Assembly (NCBI GenBank): GCA_023246995.1
Contig: JAHFHI010000113.1
Span: 1 to 5,396 of the forward strand
Origin: Candidatus Omnitrophota bacterium
GTDB taxonomy: Bacteria > Omnitrophota > Omnitrophia > Omnitrophales > Aquincolibacteriaceae
Direction: 5' to 3'
Length of the DNA stretch: 5,396 nt
The position numbers and the translations under genes were made by a program. The notes under the pieces are model-generated. The model saw nothing but the letters and a program-made list of their open reading frames with translations, had not been told where the DNA came from and did no database searches. Positions within the stretch are counted from its first letter, which is position 1. Each line of letters starts with the position of its first letter. Shown piece after piece: positions 1-5,396 of the stretch.

Positions 1-1415
1 TTTTTTTTGCGGTTCTGGCGGTTCCCTTGACGCTCTGGGGAATCCGGAGGGCTAAGGCATGGTTTGACCCGGTCTTGCTTGAGCAGGCTTTGTCGCACCG
101 ACTTAACCGCCTTCTGGGGCTGGATGCGCGGATCAGCGGCATGCGTCTTTATTCGATTCTGGGGCCGGAGTTTGAAGCCTCTCTTGAATTGCGGGACCCG
201 ATGAGCGCGCGGACGATTCTCGCGGTTAAAGGCGTGCGTTTGGCGCTTCGCCCCCTGGAAGGCCTTCACAAGCGAAGTGCTCGGGTTGAAATCATCGTGC
301 CCGACGCGCAAATCGATCTCGCCCAGACGGCCGGGCAGCCGCCTTTCTGGACTACGGTACTCCCAAAAGCGCAGGGGCGGGAAACGTTAACGCCGTCCCA
401 GGATGAGACCGCAGGTGTTCCCCGCGATGCCTGGCGTATTGAAATCGGAAGAATCCGAATTCCAACCGCCTCGATCTCCCTTTCCGCCCAAACCAATCCA
501 AGTGACAATATTTTGCGGGCGCCTCTCCATGTCCGGGATGGGGCGGTCGACTTTTCGTCATCCCCGGAATCTTACCTTTTTTCCGCCCATTTGCCTGACT
601 TAAATACGCAAGCAGCAGGCACATGGACACCCGCCGCCGAACGTCTGGAATGGACCTTGGATTCAAGCCAGGGCCGGATGACGCTGCGGGGAACCGTGGA
701 CGCCCCGCAAAGCCGTCCCCGTGTGCAACTGCACCTTTTCCTAAGGGATTGGGCAGGGGGAATCCCTCCCGTTGCGCCAGGAGGCGAGCCGACCGGCCTT
801 TCAGGGGTATTAGGGGGTGAGCTTAAGGCTTCCTGGGAGAGTTTTCACCCGGATTACTCAAAAGCCACTCTTGAGGGCGCGGGGCGTCTTGAGGCGGCCG
901 GAGGCTCGCTTGCCCGCATGAACCTTCCCGCCGGCATCTTAGCAAGCCTGGAGCGGCTTGCTGCTTTTCGATTTCTCCTTGAAAATAAACGCCTCAAAAA
1001 GGAATTTTACGATTTCTTGCACACGCGCCAGACGCCGTTTCAAAGCCTTCATGGCCGTTTTGAGATGAATCACGGCCGTTTTTCATTCGCTAACTTTCAG
1101 GCGCGCCATCCTTTTTATAACCTTCAGGTATCCGGAAGTTTTGGCCTCCTGGATCACGCCGCGGACCTCACAGGAAACCTCGTCTTCACCGATGCGATTT
1201 CCGCAGCATTGATCCGGGAATTTCCAGATTTTGAAGCCCTCACTAACCGAAAGGGGAGGATCGAACTTCCGTTTTTCTGCCGGGGGCGATGGCCCCAAGC
1301 ATCGCCGGAGGCTGATTTAAACCAGGTTGCGGCGCGCCTTCTCAAGGCTCGCGGCGAAGAACTCCGCGAGCGGGGCATGACGGACCTTTCCGAACTTATG
1401 GAGTTCCACCTATGA
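1..1415 (+). CDS. AsmA-like envelope protein, 5' end cut off by the window
   Basis: The frame is open from the first complete codon (base 3) to a TGA at 1413-1415, giving 470 residues, and it runs off the left edge. A TTG at 27 could be read as a start. The codons before it spell FFAVLAVP, which continues into a hydrophobic stretch followed by WGIRRAKAW, so this looks like the end of an N-terminal membrane helix and the true start lies upstream. The next part (LEQALSHRLNRLLGLDARISGM, roughly 75-145) and the alternating beta-type pattern after it resemble the N-terminal part of AsmA proteins. The C-terminal third (about 816-1350), with GRLEAAGGSLARMNLPAG, FQSLHGRFEMNHGRFSFANF and a late IELPFFCRGRWPQASPEAD, resembles the AsmA C-terminal region. 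AsmA-family proteins are inner-membrane anchored, reach into the periplasm and are linked to outer-membrane assembly or phospholipid transport. Substrate and partners cannot be read here. It overlaps the ACT-domain gene by four bases, which suggests translational coupling. The family call is by pattern only. Confidence 0.72.
   Translation, partial: FFAVLAVPLTLWGIRRAKAWFDPVLLEQALSHRLNRLLGLDARISGMRLYSILGPEFEASLELRDPMSARTILAVKGVRLALRPLEGLHKRSARVEIIVPDAQIDLAQTAGQPPFWTTVLPKAQGRETLTPSQDETAGVPRDAWRIEIGRIRIPTASISLSAQTNPSDNILRAPLHVRDGAVDFSSSPESYLFSAHLPDLNTQAAGTWTPAAERLEWTLDSSQGRMTLRGTVDAPQSRPRVQLHLFLRDWAGGIPPVAPGGEPTGLSGVLGGELKASWESFHPDYSKATLEGAGRLEAAGGSLARMNLPAGILASLERLAAFRFLLENKRLKKEFYDFLHTRQTPFQSLHGRFEMNHGRFSFANFQARHPFYNLQVSGSFGLLDHAADLTGNLVFTDAISAALIREFPDFEALTNRKGRIELPFFCRGRWPQASPEADLNQVAARLLKARGEELRERGMTDLSELMEFHL
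1400..1403 (+). promoter_or_regulatory. Ribosome binding site for the double-ACT gene
   Basis: GGAG sits eight bases before the ATG at 1412, inside the last codons of the AsmA-like gene. This spacing favours 1412 over the second ATG at 1415 and fits coupled translation through the ATGA overlap. Confidence 0.55.
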
Positions 1416-1984
1416 TGAAAACGCGCCGTATGTTAACCGTTGTCGGCAACGATAAGCCGGGAATCATTGCCGCGGTCACCGGATCGCTTTATCGCACGGG
1501 ATGCAATCTCGAAGCTATCAGCATGACCATCCTGGACGGCCAGTTTGCCATGATCCTTGGCCTCACGGTCGCGCGCGGACGGGAGGCCGCGGTCGAAAAC
1601 GGCCTCGGGAAGTCTCTTCGCAACCACGGCCTGGCCCTTTTCTGGTCTTCGATAAGACCGCAACATCCTTTGGAAAAGTCCCGAAAGAGTTCGAAGGCCC
1701 TTTGCGTCCCGTATCTTCTGACCGCCATCGGCAAAGACAGGACCGGCATTGTTTATCATTTAAGTTCCGCGTTGGCCAAGGAATCGCTCAATATCACCGA
1801 CCTGAACTCAAAAATCCTATCGAGTTCGGGCAAGCCAAAAGATTCCCAGCTTTATGCGCTGGCCCTCGAGTTTGATATCCCGGAGCATTTTAATGTCAGA
1901 GCCCTCGAGAGACGTCTCCAGACTCACGCGAAAACACTTGGCGTCGAGCTGACTTTAAAGGGCGTCGAAGCCCTTCAGTTTTAG
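1412..1984 (+). CDS. Double ACT-domain protein, GcvR-like
   Basis: A 190-residue protein made of two ACT domains, the same length and layout as E. coli GcvR. The first domain starts near residue 7 with VVGNDKPGIIAAVTGSLY (ligand-loop motif around residues 11-18) and continues with GCNLEAISMTILDGQFAMIL. The second starts near residue 101 with LTAIGKDRTGIVYHLSSALA, then SLNITDLNSKIL. ACT domains bind amino acids and control enzymes or regulators. GcvR represses glycine cleavage genes by binding the activator GcvA in the presence of glycine. No gcvA or gcv genes are visible here, so the ligand and target are unknown and the GcvR label is by family only. There is no DNA-binding domain, so it would act through a partner protein. 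The start at 1412 overlaps the preceding stop and has a GGAG eight bases upstream. The next gene begins 33 bases downstream, which suggests one operon. Confidence 0.85.
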   Translation: MMKTRRMLTVVGNDKPGIIAAVTGSLYRTGCNLEAISMTILDGQFAMILGLTVARGREAAVENGLGKSLRNHGLALFWSSIRPQHPLEKSRKSSKALCVPYLLTAIGKDRTGIVYHLSSALAKESLNITDLNSKILSSSGKPKDSQLYALALEFDIPEHFNVRALERRLQTHAKTLGVELTLKGVEALQF

Positions 1985-2017
1985 GAACCCAAAGAGAAGC
2001 CCGCTCCCAGCTCCCAA

Positions 2018-2515
2018 ATGATGCCTGTTCCTGCCATTAAGCTGTTTCCGGATCCGGTGCTTCGAAAGCCCGCCAAAGCCGTTAGAGACGTTCGGGACCC
2101 CGTCGTAAAAAAGACGATTCGGGCCATGGAATATGTCATGAGGCATCAGCGCCACGGAATTGGGATTGCGGCCCCGCAAATCGGCGTCAGCCTGCAGATA
2201 GCCCTGGTGGACGTATCCCGGAGAGTCGCAGGGGCGCGGCCCCTAGTTCTTATTAACCCGGAGATTCTTTCCTTTGAATCAGAAATTGCCAGCCGAGAGG
2301 GGTGTATGAGCCTCCCGGATTATGTCGGAAACTTAAAACGCTATGAAAGGATCAAAATTAAATGGTTCGGTCTTGAGACCGGGGTTGTTCAGGTCGGGGA
2401 TAGATCAGGAATCGAGGCGGTTTGCATCCAGCATGAAATCGACCACCTTAAAGGAGCCCTTTTTATCGACCGAATCGGCTGTTTAAAGCGGGATTTAATT
2501 CCAAGACTTCGATAA
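2018..2515 (+). CDS. def: Peptide deformylase
   Basis: A 165-residue cytoplasmic metalloenzyme that removes the formyl group from the N-terminal methionine of new proteins. All three family motifs are present: motif 1 GIGIAAPQ (residues 47-54), motif 2 EGCMSLP (94-100) and motif 3 QHEIDH (138-143). The predicted metal ligands are Cys96, His139 and His143, with Glu140 as the catalytic residue. Gln54 would help bind the transition state. Motif 2 carries Met97 where Leu is usual, a mild variation that should not affect catalysis. The length and the short C-terminal tail match type 1 enzymes. The start is one of two adjacent ATGs (2018 or 2021). No good ribosome binding site lies at the usual distance, the nearest purine-rich stretch (AAAGAGAAG) being about 20 bases upstream, so the exact start is less sure than the gene. 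No fmt or other maturation gene is nearby. It is the last gene of the plus-strand run and faces the yqeY gene tail to tail. Confidence 0.96.
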   Translation: MMPVPAIKLFPDPVLRKPAKAVRDVRDPVVKKTIRAMEYVMRHQRHGIGIAAPQIGVSLQIALVDVSRRVAGARPLVLINPEILSFESEIASREGCMSLPDYVGNLKRYERIKIKWFGLETGVVQVGDRSGIEAVCIQHEIDHLKGALFIDRIGCLKRDLIPRLR

Positions 2516-2558
2516 CTCTCTCTATTCCAAATGTCCTATAATGTATCTTATGTTAAAA

Positions 2559-3005
2559 CTAGACAAGGAGGGAAGCGGCCGCTGCGCTGGCGCGTTTACC
2601 GTCCGCGCGGCCCTTTAGAAGCGGCACAAGGTCCTTCATCACGCGGCCAAGATCAGCCTTGGCTTTAGCGCCCGTTCTCCCGATGACCTCGCGTGCAAGT
2701 GCTGTCAGCTCCTCATCGCTCATTTCTTTGGGGAGATAGGCCTGAAGGATGACAAGCTCCCGGGCCTCTTTTTCTGACAAGTCTTTGCGTCCGGCTTTCT
2801 CGTAACTCTCGAAGCTCTCTTTACGCTGCTTAACCTGCTTTTGAAGAAGCTCGATAAGGTCCTGGTCCTCCAGAACTTCCTTTTTCCTTTCGATTTTGTA
2901 ATAGCCGGCCGCGGATTTGAGCATTCGCAGGCAGGAAACCTTCAGGACGTCTCGATCCTTCATGGCGGCCACCAAGTCGGCCTCTAGCTGGGCTCCTAAG
3001 CTCAT
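2559..3005 (-). CDS. yqeY: GatB/YqeY domain protein
   Basis: A 148-residue protein of the YqeY family, the free-standing relative of the tail domain of the GatB subunit of tRNA-dependent amidotransferase. It starts MSLGAQLEADLVAAMKDRD, carries the helical-bundle signature SYEKAGRKDLSEKEARELV (67-85) followed by LQAYLP (87-92), then GAKAKADLGRVMKDL (112-126) and GRADGK (132-137). These are standard family landmarks, and the length is the usual one. The cellular role of YqeY is not well settled; a tRNA-related function is inferred from the GatB homology. The ATG at 3005 is chosen over an in-frame TTG at 3038 because family members begin at this point, an AAAGGAG lies upstream of it, and the longer form would code through that ribosome binding site. 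It follows the BatB-BatC gene with 26 bases between, so it is probably in the same transcript. It ends 43 bases from the convergent deformylase gene. Confidence 0.93.
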   Translation of the reverse strand: MSLGAQLEADLVAAMKDRDVLKVSCLRMLKSAAGYYKIERKKEVLEDQDLIELLQKQVKQRKESFESYEKAGRKDLSEKEARELVILQAYLPKEMSDEELTALAREVIGRTGAKAKADLGRVMKDLVPLLKGRADGKRASAAAASLLV

Positions 3006-3017
3006 GGGCAGTTTTAT

Positions 3018-3024
3018 CTCCTTT
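3018..3024 (-). promoter_or_regulatory. Ribosome binding site for yqeY
   Basis: AAAGGAG on the minus strand lies between the stop of the BatB-BatC gene and the ATG of yqeY. The spacing of 12 bases to the ATG is longer than ideal. It still supports the start at 3005, since no other usual start codon follows the site closely. Confidence 0.6.
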
Positions 3025-3031
3025 GTGGTTT

Positions 3032-5044
3032 CTACCAATCCTTATCAACCGGCGGCGGCTCCCGCAGCGGCTGCGGACGTCGAAGATCCTGAAGCTCTCG
3101 TTCGGCGTCCTTCAATGCGTCTAAAATTTGCAATGCGTTTTGCATGGTCATCTGGCCTTGAAGAGGCTGGCGCTCCGGGGACTGGCCTTGCTGTTCATCT
3201 TCTTCGGAACCCTGATCCTGCTTCTGCTCTTCCTGGCCGCCCTCACCCTGCTCCCGCTGGTTTTCTTTCTGTTCTTCCGGCGCTGGCTCTTCGTCCTGCT
3301 TTTGATCGGATCCCTGATCTTCCTGCGGCTCTTGGCTCTGCTCCTGCTGTTGCTGCTCGTTTTGCTGCTGCTGATTCTGCTGCTCTTGATCTTGCGGCTC
3401 GTCTTGCTGCTGGTTTTGTTCTTGGTTTTGCTCTTGATTCTGCTGCTGGTTCTGTTGTTGGTTTTGCTGTTGATTCTGTTGCTGGTTTTGCTGTTGATTT
3501 TGCTGCTGATTCTGCTGCTGATTCTGCTGCTGATTCTGCTGCTGATTCTGCTGCTGGTTTTGTTCCTGCTTTTGGTTCTTTCGCTCCTGATCTTTCTTTT
3601 CAAACAGGCTTTTTTGTTTTTGAAGAAATTCGAGATTGTACTTGGCATCCTTATCTTCAGGGTTCAGCTCCAAAGCCTTTTTGTAGGTATCAATAGCTTT
3701 TTCAAAGTCCCCCAGCCGGTAAAGGGTGTTGCCATAGTTGTAAAGGGCCTTTGCCTTTTCGGAAGGCTCCTTTAAGTTTTCAGAGGCTTTCTGGAACTCC
3801 TGGGCCGCTTCGCGGTACTGCTCTGTTTGATAAAGCGCTGTCCCAAGGTTATAGCGAATCACCGGGTCTTCCGGAGCCCGCACCTTGGCTTTGCGGTATT
3901 CTTCGGCGGCCGATTTATACTTTTTTTCCCCATAGAGTTTGTTGGCTTTTTCGTTTAAGGCGCGCGGGGTATCGATAAAGCCGGTAAAGAGAAGAAAAAA
4001 AACCGCCCAAAGCCCTAGATTCGAGGAGAGGTCGGCCATCCGAATGCGGGTCGTACGGCTGACCAGCATCTCGAGCATCAAAAACAGGAGACTCAACGCA
4101 AGAAAAAGCTGAAAATGGTCCTCCCTTTCGCTCAAAAGCTTTTCACGGTACTGGGTTTTCCCGAGGCTCTCCATGTGTTTTAAAATGACCTCCATTTCAT
4201 CCTCCCCCGGCGTTCCGGGGAGCGAAAGGCCTCCGGTGGCGGAAGCCAGCTTGTCGAGAATGGCCTTGTTCAGCTTGGTAATCACAATCTGGCCGGAGCG
4301 GTCCTTCTTGAAACCGCTTTTCCGCCCTTGTTCATCCCGGAGCGGAATCGGTTCTCCTTCCGGCGTACCCGTCGCAATGCCATAAATGCGGAGGCCCGAT
4401 TTCTGGAGATCCGGAAGCGTTTGCTCGATTCCCCCTTCGTGGTCTTCGCCGTCTGTAAAAAGGATAAGCGCCTTGTGTTTCAGATTCTCCCGAGGGAAAG
4501 ATTGCGCCGCCAGTCGCAGGGCCTTGTCAAGGGAGGTACCGGGGTCTGGGATGTAGCCCACTTTAATCGCGTCAAGAAAAAGCAGAAATGCCGAGTAATC
4601 AAGGGTGAGCGGCGACTGCAGAAAGCCCGACCCCGAAAACGCGACCATCCCGACACGATCCCCTTTCAAGAGTCGGATAAAAGATTTAATTTCCAGCTTC
4701 GCTTTTTCGAAACGGCTTGGCTTGACGTCCTCGGCAAGCATGCTAAGAGAAGTGTCGAGAAGAAAAATGATGTCAACGCCCTTGCGCTCCACCTTTCGCT
4801 TCTCTTCGCCCCATTGGGGCCGCGCGAGGGCAAGCGACGCGAGCAGAATCACAAAACACAGGCAGAGGAGCCGGATCGGTGCCTCCGCCCGCCGATACGT
4901 GGGCATGAGCTTGTTTTCCAGCGTCGGAAGCAAACCAAAGCGGCCTAATCGGGAGCTCCGCAATCGGCCGGAAATCCAAAACAAGAGCGCCATCAAACCG
5001 CACAGCCAGATCAAATGGAGCATTTCGGGTTGATAAAATTGCAT
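3032..5044 (-). CDS. BatB-BatC fusion: VWA membrane protein with TPRs and Q-rich tail
   Basis: A 670-residue protein combining two normally separate Bat proteins. The BatB half has TM helices near residues 8-25 and 57-74 and a VWA domain (about 89-295). Its MIDAS metal site is DTSLS (97-101), Thr170 in PGTS, and Asp198 in FTDGED. GEPIPLRDEQGRKSGFKKD (230-248) and ASATGG are typical of BatB. A TM helix follows at about 311-328. The BatC half begins with another TM segment (about 343-358), then three TPRs (about 362-392, 394-425, 430-463). A long Q/N/E-rich tail runs to about residue 632, and a final helix ends in DKDW, which resembles BatC C-termini. Arginine-rich loops at 26-58 and 330-335 would be cytoplasmic, placing the VWA domain and TPRs in the periplasm (inference). 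Bat proteins are named for Bacteroides aerotolerance, but their role is disputed and the molecular function unknown. The ATG lies one base after the batA stop, with GAAGG nine bases upstream. No frameshift or internal stop separates the halves. Confidence 0.88.
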   Translation of the reverse strand: MQFYQPEMLHLIWLCGLMALLFWISGRLRSSRLGRFGLLPTLENKLMPTYRRAEAPIRLLCLCFVILLASLALARPQWGEEKRKVERKGVDIIFLLDTSLSMLAEDVKPSRFEKAKLEIKSFIRLLKGDRVGMVAFSGSGFLQSPLTLDYSAFLLFLDAIKVGYIPDPGTSLDKALRLAAQSFPRENLKHKALILFTDGEDHEGGIEQTLPDLQKSGLRIYGIATGTPEGEPIPLRDEQGRKSGFKKDRSGQIVITKLNKAILDKLASATGGLSLPGTPGEDEMEVILKHMESLGKTQYREKLLSEREDHFQLFLALSLLFLMLEMLVSRTTRIRMADLSSNLGLWAVFFLLFTGFIDTPRALNEKANKLYGEKKYKSAAEEYRKAKVRAPEDPVIRYNLGTALYQTEQYREAAQEFQKASENLKEPSEKAKALYNYGNTLYRLGDFEKAIDTYKKALELNPEDKDAKYNLEFLQKQKSLFEKKDQERKNQKQEQNQQQNQQQNQQQNQQQNQQQNQQQNQQQNQQQNQQQNQQQNQEQNQEQNQQQDEPQDQEQQNQQQQNEQQQQEQSQEPQEDQGSDQKQDEEPAPEEQKENQREQGEGGQEEQKQDQGSEEDEQQGQSPERQPLQGQMTMQNALQILDALKDAERELQDLRRPQPLREPPPVDKDW
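3404..3559 (-). repeat. 13-unit, 12-bp in-frame tandem repeat coding for NQQQ/NQEQ
   Basis: Thirteen consecutive 12-base units encode an Asn followed by three residues (protein residues 496-547). In gene order there are ten NQQQ units, two NQEQ units and one more NQQQ. Three units (3512-3547) are identical, reading CTGCTGCTGATT on the plus strand. Their immediate neighbours differ by one base each, and units toward the protein's C-terminal side mix CAA and CAG codons and AAC and AAT. Because the unit is a multiple of three, copy-number change would alter tail length without breaking the frame. The repeat creates long spurious open frames on both strands. Confidence 0.95.
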
Positions 5045-5045
5045 G

Positions 5046-5396
5046 TTAGGGGACCTTCAAGAGGAGCGTCCGGCTAAGAAGCACCTCCAAAATCAAGAGA
5101 AGAATGCCGGGGATCAAAAGAAAACTGAAAAGCTCCTCATAGCTTCTGTATTCCTTGACTTTAATTTCGGTTTTTTCAAGATCGTTGATTTTTTTATAGA
5201 TTTCCTCAAGAGACTGGGGATCCCGGGCTCTAAAAAAAAGACCGCCGGTGATGTCGGCGATTCTCTTTAAAGTCAGTTCATCAATCTCGACATTGGCCTG
5301 CACATAGCGCTTTCCAAAAAGCGGGTCGTTCACCGGGAAAGGCACCAGGCCTCCCCTGCCGATGCAAATGGCGTAAACCTTGATCCTAAAGGTTTT
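5046..5396 (-). CDS. BatA-like VWA protein, C-terminal part only
   Basis: The last 116 residues of a protein whose N-terminal part lies beyond the right edge. The frame stays open to base 5396, so the in-frame GTG at 5345 is not the real start. The visible part begins IKVYAICIGRGG, which fits the last beta strand of a VWA domain. It is followed by PFPVNDPLFGKRY and VEIDELTLKRIADITGG, then FFRARDPQSLEEIYKKINDL and EKTEIKVKEYRSYEELF. A C-terminal membrane helix (about the last 26 to 8 residues, FSFLLIPGILLLILEVLLS) ends the protein. This order matches the C-terminal end of BatA proteins. The metal-binding DxSxS motif would be off-window. The TAA is separated by one base from the ATG of the BatB-BatC gene, so the two are very likely co-translated and act together in the inner membrane. 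In related loci a MoxR ATPase and a DUF58 protein are usually encoded upstream, which here would be past the right edge. Confidence 0.87.
   Translation of the reverse strand, partial: KTFRIKVYAICIGRGGLVPFPVNDPLFGKRYVQANVEIDELTLKRIADITGGLFFRARDPQSLEEIYKKINDLEKTEIKVKEYRSYEELFSFLLIPGILLLILEVLLSRTLLLKVP

Noticed and set aside
2516..2558. Possible bidirectional terminator between the convergent def and yqeY genes
   Set aside because: The 43-base gap has only weak, short inverted pairings (such as ATAA with TTAT) and no GC-rich stem followed by a T run, so no terminator can be supported.
2537..2571. TATAAT followed by AAGGAGG on the plus strand, looking like a promoter and ribosome binding site
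   Set aside because: There is no -35 match at the right spacing, no start codon follows the AAGGAGG at a usable distance, and the site points into the 3' end of the opposite-strand yqeY gene.
3404..3559. Tandem array as a CRISPR or other non-coding repeat
   Set aside because: The 12-bp units have no spacers and keep the reading frame of a well-supported protein, so it is a coding microsatellite-like array.
3148..3648. Minus-strand frame with Arg-Ile-Ser-Ser repeats
   Set aside because: A shifted reading of the same 12-bp array within the BatB-BatC gene. It lacks any domain and is explained by the repeat.
3128..3775. Long plus-strand frames across the Q-rich region, one poly-Leu/Val and one rich in Ala-Asp-Ser
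   Set aside because: They are the antisense readings of the CAG/CAA repeat and flanking low-complexity DNA. They have no believable domain content, and the minus-strand frame shows clear VWA, TPR and membrane features.
4037..4039. Internal ATG (Met336) as a separate batC start
   Set aside because: No ribosome binding site lies upstream and the frame is continuous with the BatB half, so a single fused product is the simpler reading. Internal initiation cannot be excluded.
4328..4948. 206-codon plus-strand frame
   Set aside because: It lies wholly antisense to the VWA domain coding region, has a basic, low-information sequence and matches no recognisable family.

Overview
The window looks like part of a chromosome from a Gram-negative-type, two-membrane bacterium of roughly balanced base composition. 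It holds an AsmA-like envelope protein, a GcvR-type double-ACT protein, peptide deformylase, a YqeY protein and a Bat (von Willebrand A / TPR) membrane locus. This mix is common in uncultured lineages such as Omnitrophota, Nitrospirota or Desulfobacterota-like groups. That placement is inferred from gene content and protein style; nothing in the window fixes the taxon. All genes use the standard code. No rRNA, tRNA, IS element, CRISPR array or phage gene was seen.

Left half, plus strand (1-2515): a compact three-gene run. The 5'-truncated AsmA-like gene shares a 4-base ATGA overlap with a 190-residue two-ACT-domain protein. After a 33-base gap comes a type 1 peptide deformylase with all three catalytic motifs. 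The genes look co-transcribed but have no obvious common pathway: envelope lipid or outer-membrane homeostasis, amino-acid-responsive regulation, and N-terminal protein maturation.

Right half, minus strand (2559-5396), converging on the first run across a 43-base gap: the C-terminal end of a BatA-like VWA protein enters from the right edge. It is followed after a single base by a 670-residue protein that joins a BatB-like half (two TM helices, a VWA domain with a MIDAS metal site, one TM helix) to a BatC-like half (one TM helix, three TPRs, a long Q/N/E-rich tail, and a conserved-looking C-terminal helix ending in DKDW). A 148-residue YqeY (GatB/YqeY family) gene follows 26 bases downstream. 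BatA and the BatB-BatC fusion probably form an inner-membrane complex exposed to the periplasm. YqeY seems to be a passenger gene, with a possible tie to tRNA or translation quality control.

The most interesting features lie inside the BatB-BatC fusion. One is a 13-unit, 12-bp tandem repeat coding for NQQQ/NQEQ, with its most uniform units at one end. Another is a dnaX-type A-AAA-AAG heptamer in the correct phase for -1 frameshifting just after the BatB/BatC junction, where a shift reaches a stop almost at once. There is also a T8 run in the junction TM segment. The frameshift idea is speculative. Nearly all of the window is coding, and no intergenic stretch exceeds 45 bases.
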